From positions 31,694 through 95,693 of the forward strand of contig JAUJOJ010000011.1 in assembly GCA_030447665.1 (NCBI GenBank): a stretch of DNA of 64,000 nt, read 5' to 3'. The notes beneath the pieces were generated by a model. It was not told the DNA's origin and did not search any database. It was given only the letters and a program-made list of their open reading frames with translations. The first letter of the stretch is position 1; every line of letters begins with the position of its first letter. Below are positions 19,521 through 29,323 of the stretch, one piece after another. The translations under genes and the position numbers were made by a program. This DNA comes from Allosphingosinicella sp. (GTDB lineage Bacteria > Pseudomonadota > Alphaproteobacteria > Sphingomonadales > Sphingomonadaceae).

Positions 19521-20720
19521 GAGCGCCTGCTTCAGACGATCGACGAGGTCGGTCTTTTCCCAGCTGAAGCGGTCCCCTTCGGCCTTGCGGCCGAAATGGC
19601 CGTAAGCGGCAGTGGCGCCGTAGATCGGCTTGTTGAGGCCGAGATGGGTGCGGATGCCCTTCGGCGTCAGCTTGACGAGCGTGGGGAGCACCCGCTCCAG
19701 ATCGGAAGCAGCGACGCCGTTCGTCTCGGTGCCGTGCAGGTCGACGTAAAGCGACAGCGGCTCGGCGACGCCGATCGCGTAAGAGAGCTGGATGGTGCAG
19801 CGCTTCGCCAGGCCCGCGGCGACCACATTCTTGGCCAGATAGCGGCTGACATAGGCGGCGGAGCGATCGACCTTCGTCGGGTCCTTGCCCGAAAAGGCGC
19901 CGCCGCCATGCGGAGCCGCGCCGCCATAGGTGTCGACGATGATCTTGCGGCCGGTGAGGCCGGCATCGCCGTCGGGGCCGCCAATCTCGAAATTGCCGGT
20001 CGGATTGACGAAGATCGCCTCCTCCCCCGGAAGCCAGCCCGCCGGGAGCACGTCGGCAAGCACGGCCTTCACATAATCGCGAAGCTTCGCCTGCCCTTCG
20101 TCATTGCTGAGATCGGCTGTGTGCTGAGTTGAGACCACGATTGCGCTCGCGCGGACCGGGATGCCGTTCTCATATTGCAGCGTCACCTGGCTCTTCGCGT
20201 CGGGCTCGAGGAACGGTGCGGCGCCGGAATGGCGGTCCGCCGCCAGCCGCTCGAGGATACGGTGCGAGTAATACAGGGTGGCGGGGAGAAGGTCCGGAGT
20301 CTCGTCGGTCGCGTAGCCGAACATGATGCCCTGGTCGCCGGCGCCCTCGTCCTTGTTGCCGCTCTCGTCGACGCCGGCCGCAATGTCGACCGATTGGCCA
20401 TGAAGATTGTTCTCGAAGCGCAGGGTCTCCCAGTGGAAGCCCTCCTGCTCGTAGCCGATGCGCTTCACCGTCTCGCGCACGGTCCGTTCGATCTCCTCCT
20501 GCGCGCCCGGCGCCCACTCGCCATTCTCATAAACCCCGTGGCAGCGTATCTCGCCCGCCAGCACCACGAGCTGCGTGGTCGTCAGCGTCTCGCAGGCGAT
20601 GCGGGCCTCCGGATCCTTCGACAGGAACAAGTCCACGATCGCATCCGAGATTTGATCGGCGACCTTGTCCGGATGCCCTTCGGAAACGGATTCGGACGTG
20701 AAGAGGTAGGAGCTGCGCAT
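19518..20720 (-). CDS. metK: S-adenosylmethionine synthase
   Basis: A 400-residue enzyme making SAM from methionine and ATP in the cytoplasm. Start [20 protein letters not shown]; the signature hexapeptide [12 protein letters not shown] is at about residues 120-131 and the P-loop-like [19 protein letters not shown] at about 268-286. Complete. An in-frame upstream extension exists, but MRSSYLF matches the family start. A palindrome 47 bases upstream may be a regulator site. The stop lies in a palindromic repeat. Confidence 0.98.
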   Translation of the reverse strand: MRSSYLFTSESVSEGHPDKVADQISDAIVDLFLSKDPEARIACETLTTTQLVVLAGEIRCHGVYENGEWAPGAQEEIERTVRETVKRIGYEQEGFHWETLRFENNLHGQSVDIAAGVDESGNKDEGAGDQGIMFGYATDETPDLLPATLYYSHRILERLAADRHSGAAPFLEPDAKSQVTLQYENGIPVRASAIVVSTQHTADLSNDEGQAKLRDYVKAVLADVLPAGWLPGEEAIFVNPTGNFEIGGPDGDAGLTGRKIIVDTYGGAAPHGGGAFSGKDPTKVDRSAAYVSRYLAKNVVAAGLAKRCTIQLSYAIGVAEPLSLYVDLHGTETNGVAASDLERVLPTLVKLTPKGIRTHLGLNKPIYGATAAYGHFGRKAEGDRFSWEKTDLVDRLKQAL

Positions 20721-20766
20721 CAAGGGGAATTGCCTTTTGAGCGGTGGAGACACGGATATGCGGTGG

Positions 20767-20796
20767 ACATACGGATATAAAGATATCCTTATATGT
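20767..20796. promoter_or_regulatory. Palindromic operator upstream of metK, SahR-like
   Basis: GGATAT-AAAG-ATATCC flanked by ACATAC and TTATATGT, an AT-rich palindrome in otherwise GC-rich DNA. A further half-site CGGATATG lies nearer metK (20753-20760). In many proteobacteria the ArsR-family regulator SahR binds ATATC-type palindromes upstream of methionine-cycle genes; I infer that role here. No SAM riboswitch fold is obvious in the short leader. Confidence 0.5.
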
Positions 20797-20802
20797 ACAG
20801 CC

Positions 20803-22317
20803 CTAGCCCCGTTTGCGGCCGACTGCAATGGCAAGGCCGGCGAGCAAAAGCGCGAACAGGAAGGGCAGCACATTGCCGCCCCGCGCGAAGAGGGTCGGCG
20901 GCTTCGGGGCGGGGAGCGCCGCGTCGATCACGCCGGCCGTGCGCCACGGCAGGCTGTGAAGCAGCCGGCCCTCGGCATCCACCACGGCCGAAATGCCGGT
21001 CGGAGTGGAACGGAGCACCGGCAGCCCCTCCTCCAGCGCCCGCAGGCGCGCCTGGGCAAGGTGCTGCGGCGGGCCCCAGCGGCCGAACCAGGCATCGTTC
21101 GAGGGATTGAAGATGAAGTCCGGGCGGTTGCCGCGGTCCACCACCTCGCCGGAGAAGATGATTTCGTAGCAGAGCTGGAAGCCAACCCTTCCCGCCAGCG
21201 GCAGATCAAGCGTCCGCGGCCCCGGCCCGGAGTCGAAATCGACATCGCCCGGCGCCAATCGGGAGAGGCCGAGCCGCGACAGGATCGGCCGGGCGGGAAG
21301 ATATTCGCCATAGGGAACGAGATGCGCCTTGTCGTAGCGGCCGACGATCCGGCCCGCGCTGTCGATCGCGAAGACGCTGTTGGTGGCGCTGGTGAGCCTG
21401 AGCCCGTCGGTGGAGCGCCAGGTGACGCCGCCGGTGAGGAGCAGGTCGCGCGGGCCGAGCAAATTGCCTGCCGCCTCGCGGAGCGCGCGCGCCTCCCGCT
21501 GGTAGCGGCGCGAGGCGATCTGGTTTTCGAGCGGGTCCGTCACCGCGGCTTCGGGCCAGAGGAGAAGGCGCGGACGCGGATCGGCTGAGCGCGAGAGGCG
21601 CTGCAGGATCGCGAAATTGCGCGCGCCATAGCCTTCCTGCCACTTGTCCTGCTGGCCGATATTCGGCTGAACGATGCGGACCGGCACGCCGCGCGGGGCA
21701 AGCATGTCGCCGCTGGGGAGCGGCGCCAGCAAGGATGCAACGAGGATCGATCCGATGAGGATCCCGCCTCGCCGGAAATCACGCTTCAAGAGCAGGAGAA
21801 AAGCGCCCGCCGCAAGGATCATCACGCCCGAAAGGCCGTAGGTCCCGACCAGGGTGGCGAGATAGGAGGTTCGCGTCGGGAGCAAGGTCACCCCCGCCGG
21901 GTTCCAGGCAAAGCCGGTGAACATGGTGGCGCGGAGCCATTCGGTGACGATCCAGGCGGCGGCGAACACGAGCACCAGCCGGAGCCTGTCGCTCCGGCCA
22001 TGGCGCCAGCCGAGGCCCGCGGCCATGGCGGGATAGACTGCGAGGTAGAGCGAGAGCAGCACGACCGACACCCAGCCGAGCCAGGCGGGCATCGCCGACT
22101 GATAGGTGAAGGCGGTCGCGATCCAGTTGAGGCCGAGCACGAAATTGCCGACCCCGAACCAATAGCCGCGGGCCAAAGCGCTCCGAAGGCTCGGCGCACG
22201 CTCCACCAGCCAGATGAAAAAGGCGAAGCCGGCGAGGGTGAGCGGCCAGAGCCCGAGCGGCTCGAAGCCGAGGGCGCTGACAAGGCCGGCGATGAGGGAA
22301 AGGAGAAGGAACTTCAC
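20803..22317 (-). CDS. lnt: Apolipoprotein N-acyltransferase
   Basis: A 504-residue inner-membrane enzyme adding the third acyl chain to lipoproteins. Six or more N-terminal membrane segments (residues 1-200) precede a periplasmic nitrilase-fold domain with the catalytic triad: Glu in LLLWPEAAV (about 250), Lys in [15 protein letters not shown] (about 320) and Cys in FQLCYEIIF (about 374). A last membrane segment lies near the end ([16 protein letters not shown]). Complete. Several predicted lipoproteins in this window would be its substrates. Confidence 0.97.
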   Translation of the reverse strand: MKFLLLSLIAGLVSALGFEPLGLWPLTLAGFAFFIWLVERAPSLRSALARGYWFGVGNFVLGLNWIATAFTYQSAMPAWLGWVSVVLLSLYLAVYPAMAAGLGWRHGRSDRLRLVLVFAAAWIVTEWLRATMFTGFAWNPAGVTLLPTRTSYLATLVGTYGLSGVMILAAGAFLLLLKRDFRRGGILIGSILVASLLAPLPSGDMLAPRGVPVRIVQPNIGQQDKWQEGYGARNFAILQRLSRSADPRPRLLLWPEAAVTDPLENQIASRRYQREARALREAAGNLLGPRDLLLTGGVTWRSTDGLRLTSATNSVFAIDSAGRIVGRYDKAHLVPYGEYLPARPILSRLGLSRLAPGDVDFDSGPGPRTLDLPLAGRVGFQLCYEIIFSGEVVDRGNRPDFIFNPSNDAWFGRWGPPQHLAQARLRALEEGLPVLRSTPTGISAVVDAEGRLLHSLPWRTAGVIDAALPAPKPPTLFARGGNVLPFLFALLLAGLAIAVGRKRG

Positions 22318-22377
22318 GCGCGCCGCTATGTGAAGGAAAGCGGCTTTTGTCTATCGGCGGGCGGGCCAGGTCATACC

Positions 22378-22407
22378 AAAAGGGGCCCCGGCGTCTCGCC
22401 GGGGCCG
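22378..22407 (-). terminator. Terminator of the glycine-zipper gene
   Basis: A perfect 10-bp stem GGCCCCGGCG / CGCCGGGGCC with a 3-base loop, followed on the minus strand by CCTTTT. It lies just past the stop at 22413. Confidence 0.8.
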
Positions 22408-22412
22408 TGCGT

Positions 22413-22721
22413 TCAGCGGCAACGGCTGATCACATTCCGCTGGACGTGGCGGCCGAGCAGGGCGCCGAGAGCGCCGCCCAGGACGGTCCCGGTCGTCCGG
22501 TCGCCGCGGGTATCGACAGCGCGGCCCGCGAGCAAGCCCGCCGCGCCGCCGACGAGGAGGCCGGTGGTCCCGTTCGGCCGCTTGCAATAGAGCCGCCCGT
22601 CCTGGCCGCGCCAAGTCTGCTGCTGCTGCTGCTGCTGCTGCGCGCCATAGGCGAGCGCAGCGGTGGGAATGGCGGGGACCGTGAGGGTGGCGGCGGAAAG
22701 GGCCAGAACAAGCTTACGCAT
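22413..22721 (-). CDS. Exported glycine-zipper (2TM) protein with poly-Gln run
   Basis: A 102-residue protein with a Sec signal peptide (MRKLVLALSAATLTVPAIPT, cleavage after AALA), a run of eight Gln encoded by a CTG/CAG-like triplet array, then NGTTGLLVGGAAGLLAGRAV and TGTVLGGALGALLG, the paired glycine-zipper helices of the outer-membrane 2TM group. GAGGAG precedes the start by 7 bases. Two close paralogues lie at 51225-51527 and 52096-52398. Probably envelope-associated; exact role unknown. The triplet array may vary in length between strains. Confidence 0.85.
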   Translation of the reverse strand: MRKLVLALSAATLTVPAIPTAALAYGAQQQQQQQQTWRGQDGRLYCKRPNGTTGLLVGGAAGLLAGRAVDTRGDRTTGTVLGGALGALLGRHVQRNVISRCR

Positions 22722-22877
22722 GACGAACTCCTCGAAATCGACTGGGGTGGCGGCGAAAGAGACGCAACCGGCCGCCACCCATCTGACGCCTTCTAACCGC
22801 CTGATTTTGAGCCTCTCCTGAACCCGCTTGTTAGGCGAGGTTCAGTTGGGCTTGATCGCCGCACGCGCGCGGACCAC

Positions 22878-23459
22878 ATGGGATCCATGCTGATCCAGAC
22901 CGAACCGACGCCCAATCCGGCGACCCTCAAATTCCTGCCCGGCCAGGCGGTGATGACGGCGGGAACGCGCGACTTCGCAACTCCGGAAGATGCGGAGGCC
23001 TCGCCGCTCGCCGACGCGATCTTCTCGACCGGCGATGTCGAAGGCGTGTTCTTCGGGCGCGACTTCATCTCGGTAACGGCGGCGCCGGGCGTCGAATGGC
23101 GGGAGCTCAAGCCGCAGGTGCTCAATGTCCTGCTCGATCATTTCTCGAGCGGTGCTCCCCTCTTCAAGCCCGGCACCGCCGCCGGCATCTCGATCGCCGC
23201 CGACAGCGAGATTTCCGACGATCCCGATCAGGCCGAGATCGTCGCCCAGATCCGCGAGCTGATCGACACCCGCGTGCGGCCGGCGGTGGCGCAGGATGGC
23301 GGCGATATCGTCTATCGCGGCTTCCAGCAGGGCACCGTCTTTCTCGCTCTCCAGGGCGCCTGCTCCGGCTGCCCGTCTTCCACCATGACGTTGAAGAACG
23401 GGATCGAGAGCCTGCTCAAGCACTATGTTCCCGAGGTCGAGAAGGTCGAGGCCATCTGA
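22878..23459 (+). CDS. NfuA/NifU-family Fe-S scaffold protein
   Basis: A 193-residue two-domain Nfu protein. N-terminal Nfu_N domain (MLIQTEPTPNPATLKFLPG) and C-terminal NifU-like domain with the cluster-binding GACSGCPSS (CxxC at about residues 164-167). It carries and transfers Fe-S clusters to apoproteins in the cytoplasm. ATG at 22878 or 22887 could start it; the second gives the family's usual N-terminus. First gene of a run with tsaB and rimI; MiaB further down is a typical client. Confidence 0.95.
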   Translation: MGSMLIQTEPTPNPATLKFLPGQAVMTAGTRDFATPEDAEASPLADAIFSTGDVEGVFFGRDFISVTAAPGVEWRELKPQVLNVLLDHFSSGAPLFKPGTAAGISIAADSEISDDPDQAEIVAQIRELIDTRVRPAVAQDGGDIVYRGFQQGTVFLALQGACSGCPSSTMTLKNGIESLLKHYVPEVEKVEAI

Positions 23460-23465
23460 CCGGCC

Positions 23466-24065
23466 ATGCTGCTGGTGATCGACAGCGCGACGGCGGCCTG
23501 CTCGGCCGCGCTGATCGACGGAGAGGAAACGCTGGAAGAGCGGTACGAACTGGTCGGCCGCGGCCATGCCGAACGACTCGTGCCGATGATCGAGGAGCTG
23601 CTGCGCGGGCGCCGCCCCAGGGCCATTCTCGTCGATTGCGGGCCCGGCAGCTTCACCGGCGTTCGAGTCGGCCTCGCCGCGGCGCACGGGCTCGCGATCG
23701 GCTGGCGGGTGCAGCTGTCCGGCTATTCTTCGCTCGCGGTCATTGCCGCGGCGGCCGAGGGCGACGAAATTGCGGTTGCGCTCCACGGCGGACATGGGCA
23801 GCTTTTCGTCCAAAGCTATGCCCGTGAACCGCTCCTGCCCCTGGACGAGCTTCGTTCCCTTCCTCCGGAGGAAGCCGCCGCTTCAGCCTCGGCCGCGCGC
23901 GTCTACGGTTCGGGGGCCGAGGCGCTGGTGAGCGCGCGCGGGTTCGGACAGGCGTTCGACGCTTTGCCGCGCGCTGCCGACGCGGCTCTCCTTCCTCCCC
24001 TGCTCCGAAGCCTGCCGGCGCGGCCGATCTACGGCCGCGCGCCAGACGCCAAGCCGATGCAATGA
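23466..24065 (+). CDS. tsaB: tRNA threonylcarbamoyladenosine protein TsaB
   Basis: A 199-residue ASKHA-fold partner of TsaD in synthesis of t6A37 on ANN-decoding tRNAs. Family motifs: MLLVIDSATAACSAAL, GRGHAERLVPMI and CGPGSFTGVRVGLAAAHGLA. It starts 6 bases after nfu and overlaps the rimI-like gene by ATGA, so the three are one transcript. Slightly shorter than the E. coli protein, as is common in alphaproteobacteria. Confidence 0.95.
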   Translation: MLLVIDSATAACSAALIDGEETLEERYELVGRGHAERLVPMIEELLRGRRPRAILVDCGPGSFTGVRVGLAAAHGLAIGWRVQLSGYSSLAVIAAAAEGDEIAVALHGGHGQLFVQSYAREPLLPLDELRSLPPEEAAASASAARVYGSGAEALVSARGFGQAFDALPRAADAALLPPLLRSLPARPIYGRAPDAKPMQ

Positions 24066-24532
24066 GCGCGGTCACCGTCAATGAGGGCGGCGTCCTCGAT
24101 CTCGACCAGGTCATGCTCGTCATGAACGACAGCTTCGATCCGGCTTATGGCGAGGCCTGGACGGCGCCCCAATGCGCCGGCCTCATGCCCATGCCGGGCG
24201 TGTGGCTGTCGGTCGCACGCGACGGCGATTCCACGCTCGGCTTCGCGCTCGGGCGGGTGGTGGTGCGGGAAGCGGAGCTGCTCCTGCTCGCCGTCAAGCG
24301 CAGCAGCCAGGGAGCCGGCGTCGGACGCAGGCTGCTTCAGCGCTTCGTCGAAATTGCCGCCGCCAGGGGCGCCCAGCGTCTGTATCTCGAAGTCCGCGAT
24401 GGTAATCCGGCAATCAAACTCTATCGCAGCGCCGGATTCTCCGAGGTTGGCCGCCGGAAAAATTATTATACGGGCCGGGACGGCCAAATCTACGACGCCT
24501 TGACGTTGGCGCGAAGGGCTAAAGAGGGCTGA
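24062..24532 (+). CDS. rimI: GNAT acetyltransferase, RimI-like
   Basis: A 156-residue GNAT protein with the acetyl-CoA loop SSQGAGVGRRLLQ (about residues 85-97) and the RimI-type end YLEVRDGNPAIKLYRSAGF, then a tyrosine-rich tail. By synteny (tsaB-rimI) it should be the ribosomal protein S18 alanine N-acetyltransferase or a general Nt-acetylase. ATGA overlap with tsaB. Substrate is assigned from synteny, not from sequence. Confidence 0.88.
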   Translation: MSAVTVNEGGVLDLDQVMLVMNDSFDPAYGEAWTAPQCAGLMPMPGVWLSVARDGDSTLGFALGRVVVREAELLLLAVKRSSQGAGVGRRLLQRFVEIAAARGAQRLYLEVRDGNPAIKLYRSAGFSEVGRRKNYYTGRDGQIYDALTLARRAKEG

Positions 24533-24652
24533 ATCCTGAATTCCGCGATTTCCTCGCCTGCGGTATTTCCCGGCTTGTCAAACGCTTCTCAACTGACCAT
24601 TTGGGCAGTCTTCAGGCTCTATTTCCCCCACCCTCCCGTAACAGGCTTACCG

Positions 24653-25132
24653 ATGGAAACCCCCACCAACCCCGCCGATACGCTCATCTCTCTGACGGCC
24701 GACATTGTATCTGCTCATCTGAGCAACAATAGCGTGGCAGTGAACGATGTTCCGGCCCTTATCCAGCATGTGCACAACGCCCTGACGGGACTTCCGGGCG
24801 GGGGCAGGGAAGCGGAAGCCAAGAAGCAGGAGCCGGCCGTTTCCATCCGCTCTTCAGTGAAGCCCGACTTCATCGTCTGCCTCGAAGACGGTAAGAAGCT
24901 GAAGATGCTGAAGCGCCATTTGATGACGCATTATCAGATGACCCCGGACGAATATCGCCAGAAATGGGGCCTCAATGCCGATTATCCGATGGTGGCGCCC
25001 AATTATGCGGAGCAGCGCCGCTCGCTCGCCAAGAGCATCGGCCTCGGCACCACGCGCCGCCGCGCGCCTGCGATCAATAGAGATAGCGATTGCGCAGATT
25101 GCCCGGAAATAGCTTTCCAGTCGGAAACCTGA
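24653..25132 (+). CDS. MucR/Ros-family zinc-finger transcriptional regulator
   Basis: A 159-residue MucR-type regulator. After METPTNPADTLISLTADIVS and an alanine/glycine linker, the DNA-binding domain reads VCLEDGKKLKMLKRHLMTHY, followed by the signature LNADYPMVAPNYAEQR. The second zinc-ligand Cys is replaced by Asp (CLED), a variant known in Ros homologues. ATG at 24653 fits the family; a longer in-frame start at 24575 adds atypical residues. MucR proteins bind AT-rich DNA and regulate polysaccharide, motility and host-interaction genes. Monocistronic. Confidence 0.93.
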   Translation: METPTNPADTLISLTADIVSAHLSNNSVAVNDVPALIQHVHNALTGLPGGGREAEAKKQEPAVSIRSSVKPDFIVCLEDGKKLKMLKRHLMTHYQMTPDEYRQKWGLNADYPMVAPNYAEQRRSLAKSIGLGTTRRRAPAINRDSDCADCPEIAFQSET

Positions 25133-25265
25133 CGGCTCGGAAAGCACGGCAATCAAAGGGAAAATAGACTCATTGCCCGTTCAGAATGAAGGGGAGCGCG
25201 CCGATCGCCCGGAGCGGCCTCGGCCCGCTTTACCTCGACTGGATTTTGGCTAAAGCCTCACCGCG

Positions 25266-25688
25266 ATGGGACGCCGGATCGACATTGAGGCATTGTGCGC
25301 GGAGAAGGGTCTTCGCATCACCGAGCAGCGCAAGATCATCGCGCGCGTGCTTTCGGAGGCCGAGGACCATCCGGACGTTGAGGCCCTCCACGAGCGCGCC
25401 TCCGCGATCGACAGCGGGATTTCGATCGCCACCGTCTACCGCACGGTTCGGCTGTTCGAGGAAGCGGGCATTCTGGAGCGCCACGATTTCGGCGACGGCC
25501 GCGCCCGCTACGAGGCGGCTCACGAGACTCATCACGATCACCTGATCGATGTCGAGACCGGCAATGTGATCGAATTCGTCGACGACGAGCTCGAGGCGCT
25601 GCAGCGCCGCATCGCCGAGAAGCTCGGCTTCCGGCTGGTCGACCACCGCATGGAATTGTACGGCGTCGCCCTCTCCCGCAAGAGCTGA
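25266..25688 (+). CDS. fur: Fur-family metal-dependent regulator
   Basis: A 140-residue Fur-superfamily repressor. Winged-helix N-terminus (GLRITEQRKIIARVLSEAED, ISIATVYRTVRLFEEAGIL) and dimerisation/metal-binding domain with HHDHLIDVETGNVIEF. There is no C-terminal CxxC structural zinc pair, as in alphaproteobacterial Fur/Mur proteins, so Mn- or Fe-sensing cannot be told apart from sequence. Stop is 13 bases before plsC. Confidence 0.9.
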   Translation: MGRRIDIEALCAEKGLRITEQRKIIARVLSEAEDHPDVEALHERASAIDSGISIATVYRTVRLFEEAGILERHDFGDGRARYEAAHETHHDHLIDVETGNVIEFVDDELEALQRRIAEKLGFRLVDHRMELYGVALSRKS

Positions 25689-25701
25689 GCGTCACGGGGC
25701 C

Positions 25702-26445
25702 ATGCGGCTGATCCTCCGCATCGCCTCGGTCGTCGCGGGCCTGCTGGTCTGCCTGCCGCTCCATTATCTGTGGAAGCTGTCCGGACGCCGCTCGCCCTGG
25801 CCGCCGCGCTTCCTGCGCTGGGTCGGCTGGTCGGCCGGAATGCGCACGCGGATCGTCGGAACACCGCTTCGCTCCCACGTCCTCTTCGTCTCCAATCATC
25901 TGAGCTGGCTCGACATCATGCTGCTCGCCGGCGCGAGCGGGACGGCATTCGTGTCCAAGGACGATGTCGCCCGCTGGCCCGTGATCGGCTGGCTCGCCGG
26001 CCTCAACAACACCGTCTTCATCGCGCGTACCCAGCGCAACGCGGTGCGCGGGCAGGCGGATGCGCTCCGCTCCGCCTTGCAGACGGGCCAGCCCGTGGCG
26101 CTCTTCCCCGAAGGCACAACCGATGGCGGCGTCTGCGTCCTTCCCTTCCGCGCGAGCCTGCTCGCCTCGCTCTTCCCGCCGCTCACCGGCGTCCGGGTCC
26201 AGCCCGTCGCGCTCGATTATGGCGCGGCCGCGCACGACATCGCCTGGATCGGCGAGGAGCCCGCCGCCGCCAATGCAAGGCGCGTGCTCTCGAGGGCCGG
26301 CACGGCGTCGGTGACGATCCGCTTCCTCGAACCGATCGATCCGGCCGCGGTCGGCGATCGCAAGGCGCTGGCGGAGCAGTGCCGGCGCGAGATCGTCGAG
26401 GCGCTTCAGGCGGGCGCTTCCGCCGAAAGGGCGGATCGCCTATAG
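25702..26445 (+). CDS. plsC: 1-acyl-sn-glycerol-3-phosphate acyltransferase
   Basis: A 247-residue membrane acyltransferase that converts lysophosphatidic acid to phosphatidic acid. An N-terminal membrane helix ([19 protein letters not shown]), the catalytic NHLSWLD (HX4D, about residues 72-78) and the substrate motif FPEGTTDGG (about 137-145) are present. Complete. Co-directional with fur and miaB, with 8 bases to the miaB start. Confidence 0.93.
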   Translation: MRLILRIASVVAGLLVCLPLHYLWKLSGRRSPWPPRFLRWVGWSAGMRTRIVGTPLRSHVLFVSNHLSWLDIMLLAGASGTAFVSKDDVARWPVIGWLAGLNNTVFIARTQRNAVRGQADALRSALQTGQPVALFPEGTTDGGVCVLPFRASLLASLFPPLTGVRVQPVALDYGAAAHDIAWIGEEPAAANARRVLSRAGTASVTIRFLEPIDPAAVGDRKALAEQCRREIVEALQAGASAERADRL

Positions 26446-26453
26446 CCGCGCGG

Positions 26454-27770
26454 ATGATCGATCGGAATCCAAAGACCTTCCACGTCAAGTCCTTCGGCTG
26501 CCAGATGAACGCCTATGACGGCGGGCGCATGGCGGACCTGCTGGAAGCGCAGGGGCTGACGGCCGCGGCCGCCGGCGACGCGGACCTCGTGGTGCTCAAC
26601 ACCTGCCACATCCGCGAGAAGGCGGCGGAAAAGGTCTATTCGGACATCGGGCGCCTCAAGCGGGAGGATGGATCCCGCCCGATGATCGCAGTCGCAGGCT
26701 GCGTCGCTCAGGCCGAGGGCGAGGAGATCCCGCGGCGCGCTCCCAGCGTGGACATCGTCGTGGGGCCGCAAGCCTATCACCGCCTCCCGCAGATGGTGGC
26801 CGCGGCGGCGCGCGGTGGGCGGGCGCTCGACACGGAGATGCCGGCTACAGCCAAGTTCGGCTCGCTGCCTCCGCGGCGACGGCAGGGACCGAGCGCGTTT
26901 CTGACCGTGCAGGAAGGCTGCGACAAATTCTGCACTTATTGCGTTGTCCCCTATACGCGGGGCGCCGAAATCTCGCGCGGCTGGGCGGCCGTCGTCGACG
27001 AAGCCAAAGCCCTGGTCGATCGGGGCGCGCGGGAGATCACGTTGCTCGGGCAGAACGTGAATGCCTGGCAGAGCGAGGAGGGGCGCGGCCTCGATCACCT
27101 CATCCGAGCGCTCGATCGCATTCCGGGCCTCCAGCGCATCCGCTACACGACCAGCCACCCCAACGACATGACCGAAGGCCTGATCCGCGCCCATGCCGAA
27201 GTCGGGACGCTGATGCCCTATCTGCACCTTCCCGTGCAGTCAGGCAGCGGCCGCGTCCTCAAGGCGATGAACCGAAGCCATAGCGCCCGGAGCTACCTTG
27301 CGATCATCGAGCGTGTCCGCGCCGCCCGCGCCGACATCGCGATCTCCGGCGATTTCATTGTCGGCTTTCCGGGCGAGACCGACGCGGAGTTCGAGGACAC
27401 GCTCAAAATCGTGCGGGCCGTGAACTACGCGCAGGCTTACTCGTTCAAATATTCTCCGCGGCCGGGAACGCCTGCCGCGAGCATGGGAGATCAGGTGCCC
27501 GCCGAGCTGATGGACGAACGGCTGCAACGGCTTCAGGCGCTGCTTGGCGAGCAGCAGCTTGCCTTCAACCGGGCGACCGTCGGCCGGCGCACGTCGGTGC
27601 TGCTCGAGCGGCAGGGCAAGAAGCCGGGGCAGCTGATCGGCAAGTCGCCCTGGCTGCAATCGGTTCACCTGGAGACGGACGCCGCCATTGGCGACGTCGT
27701 CGACGTCGAGATCTTGTCCGCCGGGCCCAACAGCCTCGCCGGGGCCGAGCTGGTGAAGCAGGCCGCATGA
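26454..27770 (+). CDS. miaB: tRNA-2-methylthio-N6-dimethylallyladenosine synthase MiaB
   Basis: A 438-residue radical-SAM methylthiotransferase acting on i6A37 of tRNAs. N-terminal UPF0004 domain with three cluster cysteines ([22 protein letters not shown]), the radical-SAM motif CDKFCTYC at about residues 157-164 and a C-terminal TRAM domain ([18 protein letters not shown]). Start at ATG 26454 gives [19 protein letters not shown], the family N-terminus; a long upstream in-frame extension is a shadow over plsC. Confidence 0.97.
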   Translation: MIDRNPKTFHVKSFGCQMNAYDGGRMADLLEAQGLTAAAAGDADLVVLNTCHIREKAAEKVYSDIGRLKREDGSRPMIAVAGCVAQAEGEEIPRRAPSVDIVVGPQAYHRLPQMVAAAARGGRALDTEMPATAKFGSLPPRRRQGPSAFLTVQEGCDKFCTYCVVPYTRGAEISRGWAAVVDEAKALVDRGAREITLLGQNVNAWQSEEGRGLDHLIRALDRIPGLQRIRYTTSHPNDMTEGLIRAHAEVGTLMPYLHLPVQSGSGRVLKAMNRSHSARSYLAIIERVRAARADIAISGDFIVGFPGETDAEFEDTLKIVRAVNYAQAYSFKYSPRPGTPAASMGDQVPAELMDERLQRLQALLGEQQLAFNRATVGRRTSVLLERQGKKPGQLIGKSPWLQSVHLETDAAIGDVVDVEILSAGPNSLAGAELVKQAA

Positions 27771-27807
27771 TCGTCCCGTCATCCGTCGTCACCGCGGGAA
27801 AATCCTG

Positions 27808-28803
27808 ATGGCCCAGAAGAAGGCCGCCGAAGCCACCGCTCCCCGGGCGCGGCTCGAGATCGAGTTCGCCGAGCCCCACCTCCTGGGCCCGTTGTTCGGC
27901 GAGTTCGACCGCAACCTGGTTGCGATCGAGGATCGCCTCGGCGTCTATATCGCCGCGCGCGGCTCGCGCGTTCAGATCGAAGGCGAGCCGGAGGCTGCTG
28001 CCCGCGCGCGGGATGTGCTTCAGGGGCTCTACAACCGGCTCGGCGAGGGCCAGGATATCGATCAGGGCGCCGTCGACGCGGTGATCGCCATGTCGGGCCA
28101 GCCCATGCTCGACGGCATCATCTCCACCGACGTGGCCGAGCCGCCCAAGGTGATGATCCGCACGCGCAAGAAGACGGTCGTGCCGCGCTCGAAGACGCAG
28201 GCCGTCTACATGGAAGCGCTTGGCCGCGACGATCTCATCTTCGCGCTCGGACCCGCCGGCACCGGCAAGACCTATCTCGCCGTCGCGCAGGCCGTCCAGC
28301 AGCTGATCGGCGGCTCCGTCGACCGTCTCATCCTCTCCCGCCCCGCGGTCGAGGCCGGCGAGCGGTTGGGCTTTCTCCCCGGCGACATGAAGGAAAAGGT
28401 CGATCCCTATCTCCGCCCGCTCTACGATGCGCTCTATGACATGCTTCCGGCCGAGCAGGTCGAGCGCAGGATCGCCAGCGGCGAGATCGAGATCGCGCCG
28501 ATCGCCTTCATGCGCGGCCGCACGCTGTCCGACGCCTTCATCATCCTCGATGAGGCGCAGAACACCACTCCGGCGCAGATGAAGATGTTCCTCACCCGCT
28601 TCGGCATGCGCAGCCGCATGGTGGTGTGCGGCGATCCGCTGCAGGTCGATCTGCCGAACCCCGGCATGTCGGGCCTTGCCGACGCCGTCGGGCGGCTCGA
28701 AGGCGTTCAGAAGATCGCCACCGTCCGCTTCAACGCGGGCGACGTCGTCCGTCACCCGCTCGTCGGGCGCATCGTCCAAGCCTATGAAGGGCCGGGCGCA
28801 TGA
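27808..28803 (+). CDS. PhoH-family ATPase
   Basis: A 331-residue PhoH/YbeZ-type P-loop ATPase with a KH-like N-terminal part (residues 15-95) and the ATPase core: Walker A GPAGTGKT (about 149-156), SRPAVEAGERLGFLPGD, Walker B IILDEAQNTT (about 247-256) and GDPLQVDLP. Linked to YbeY in ribosome quality control. ATGA overlap with ybeY, the conserved miaB-ybeZ-ybeY-ybeX cluster. Confidence 0.95.
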   Translation: MAQKKAAEATAPRARLEIEFAEPHLLGPLFGEFDRNLVAIEDRLGVYIAARGSRVQIEGEPEAAARARDVLQGLYNRLGEGQDIDQGAVDAVIAMSGQPMLDGIISTDVAEPPKVMIRTRKKTVVPRSKTQAVYMEALGRDDLIFALGPAGTGKTYLAVAQAVQQLIGGSVDRLILSRPAVEAGERLGFLPGDMKEKVDPYLRPLYDALYDMLPAEQVERRIASGEIEIAPIAFMRGRTLSDAFIILDEAQNTTPAQMKMFLTRFGMRSRMVVCGDPLQVDLPNPGMSGLADAVGRLEGVQKIATVRFNAGDVVRHPLVGRIVQAYEGPGA

Positions 28804-29318
28804 TCCTCGTCGAAGCCGATGCGGACGACGAATGGGAGGGTGGAACGCGTTGGCAGACGCTCGCGCGAAAGGCGGTGCAGTCGGCGGTCGCCAATTCGAA
28901 GCACAGCGCGCTCATCGAGAGCGAGCTTTCGGTGGAAGTTTCGGTGAAGTTCACCAACGACGATGAGGTGAGGGCGCTGAACGCCGCCTACCGCAACAAG
29001 AACAAGCCGACCAACGTCCTCTCCTTCCCGATGTTCGAGGCCGATCTGCTGGAGCCGCTCGCCATGGCCGACGGAGGCGAGGTGCTGCTTGGCGACGTCG
29101 TTCTGGCGAAGGGCGTCTGCGCGTCCGAAGCGGCCGACAAGGGCGTGCCGGTGGAGGAACATGCCGCCCATCTGGTGGTTCACGGCACGCTCCATCTGCT
29201 GGGCTATGATCATGAGACCAGCGATGACGAGGCCGAGACCATGGAGGCCGTCGAGCGCAAGGCGCTCGCGGCGCTTGGCCTCGGCGATCCCTATGCCGAA
29301 CATGAGGTGCAAACCTAA
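28800..29318 (+). CDS. ybeY: Endoribonuclease YbeY
   Basis: A 172-residue zinc metalloendonuclease needed for 16S rRNA 3'-end maturation and 70S quality control. The zinc motif HGTLHLLGYDH lies at about residues 130-140, and the core contains NKPTNVLSFP. Overlaps phoH by four bases and ends 5 bases before the CorC-like gene, so it belongs to one transcript. Confidence 0.96.
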   Translation: MILVEADADDEWEGGTRWQTLARKAVQSAVANSKHSALIESELSVEVSVKFTNDDEVRALNAAYRNKNKPTNVLSFPMFEADLLEPLAMADGGEVLLGDVVLAKGVCASEAADKGVPVEEHAAHLVVHGTLHLLGYDHETSDDEAETMEAVERKALAALGLGDPYAEHEVQT

Positions 29319-29323
29319 AGCTG

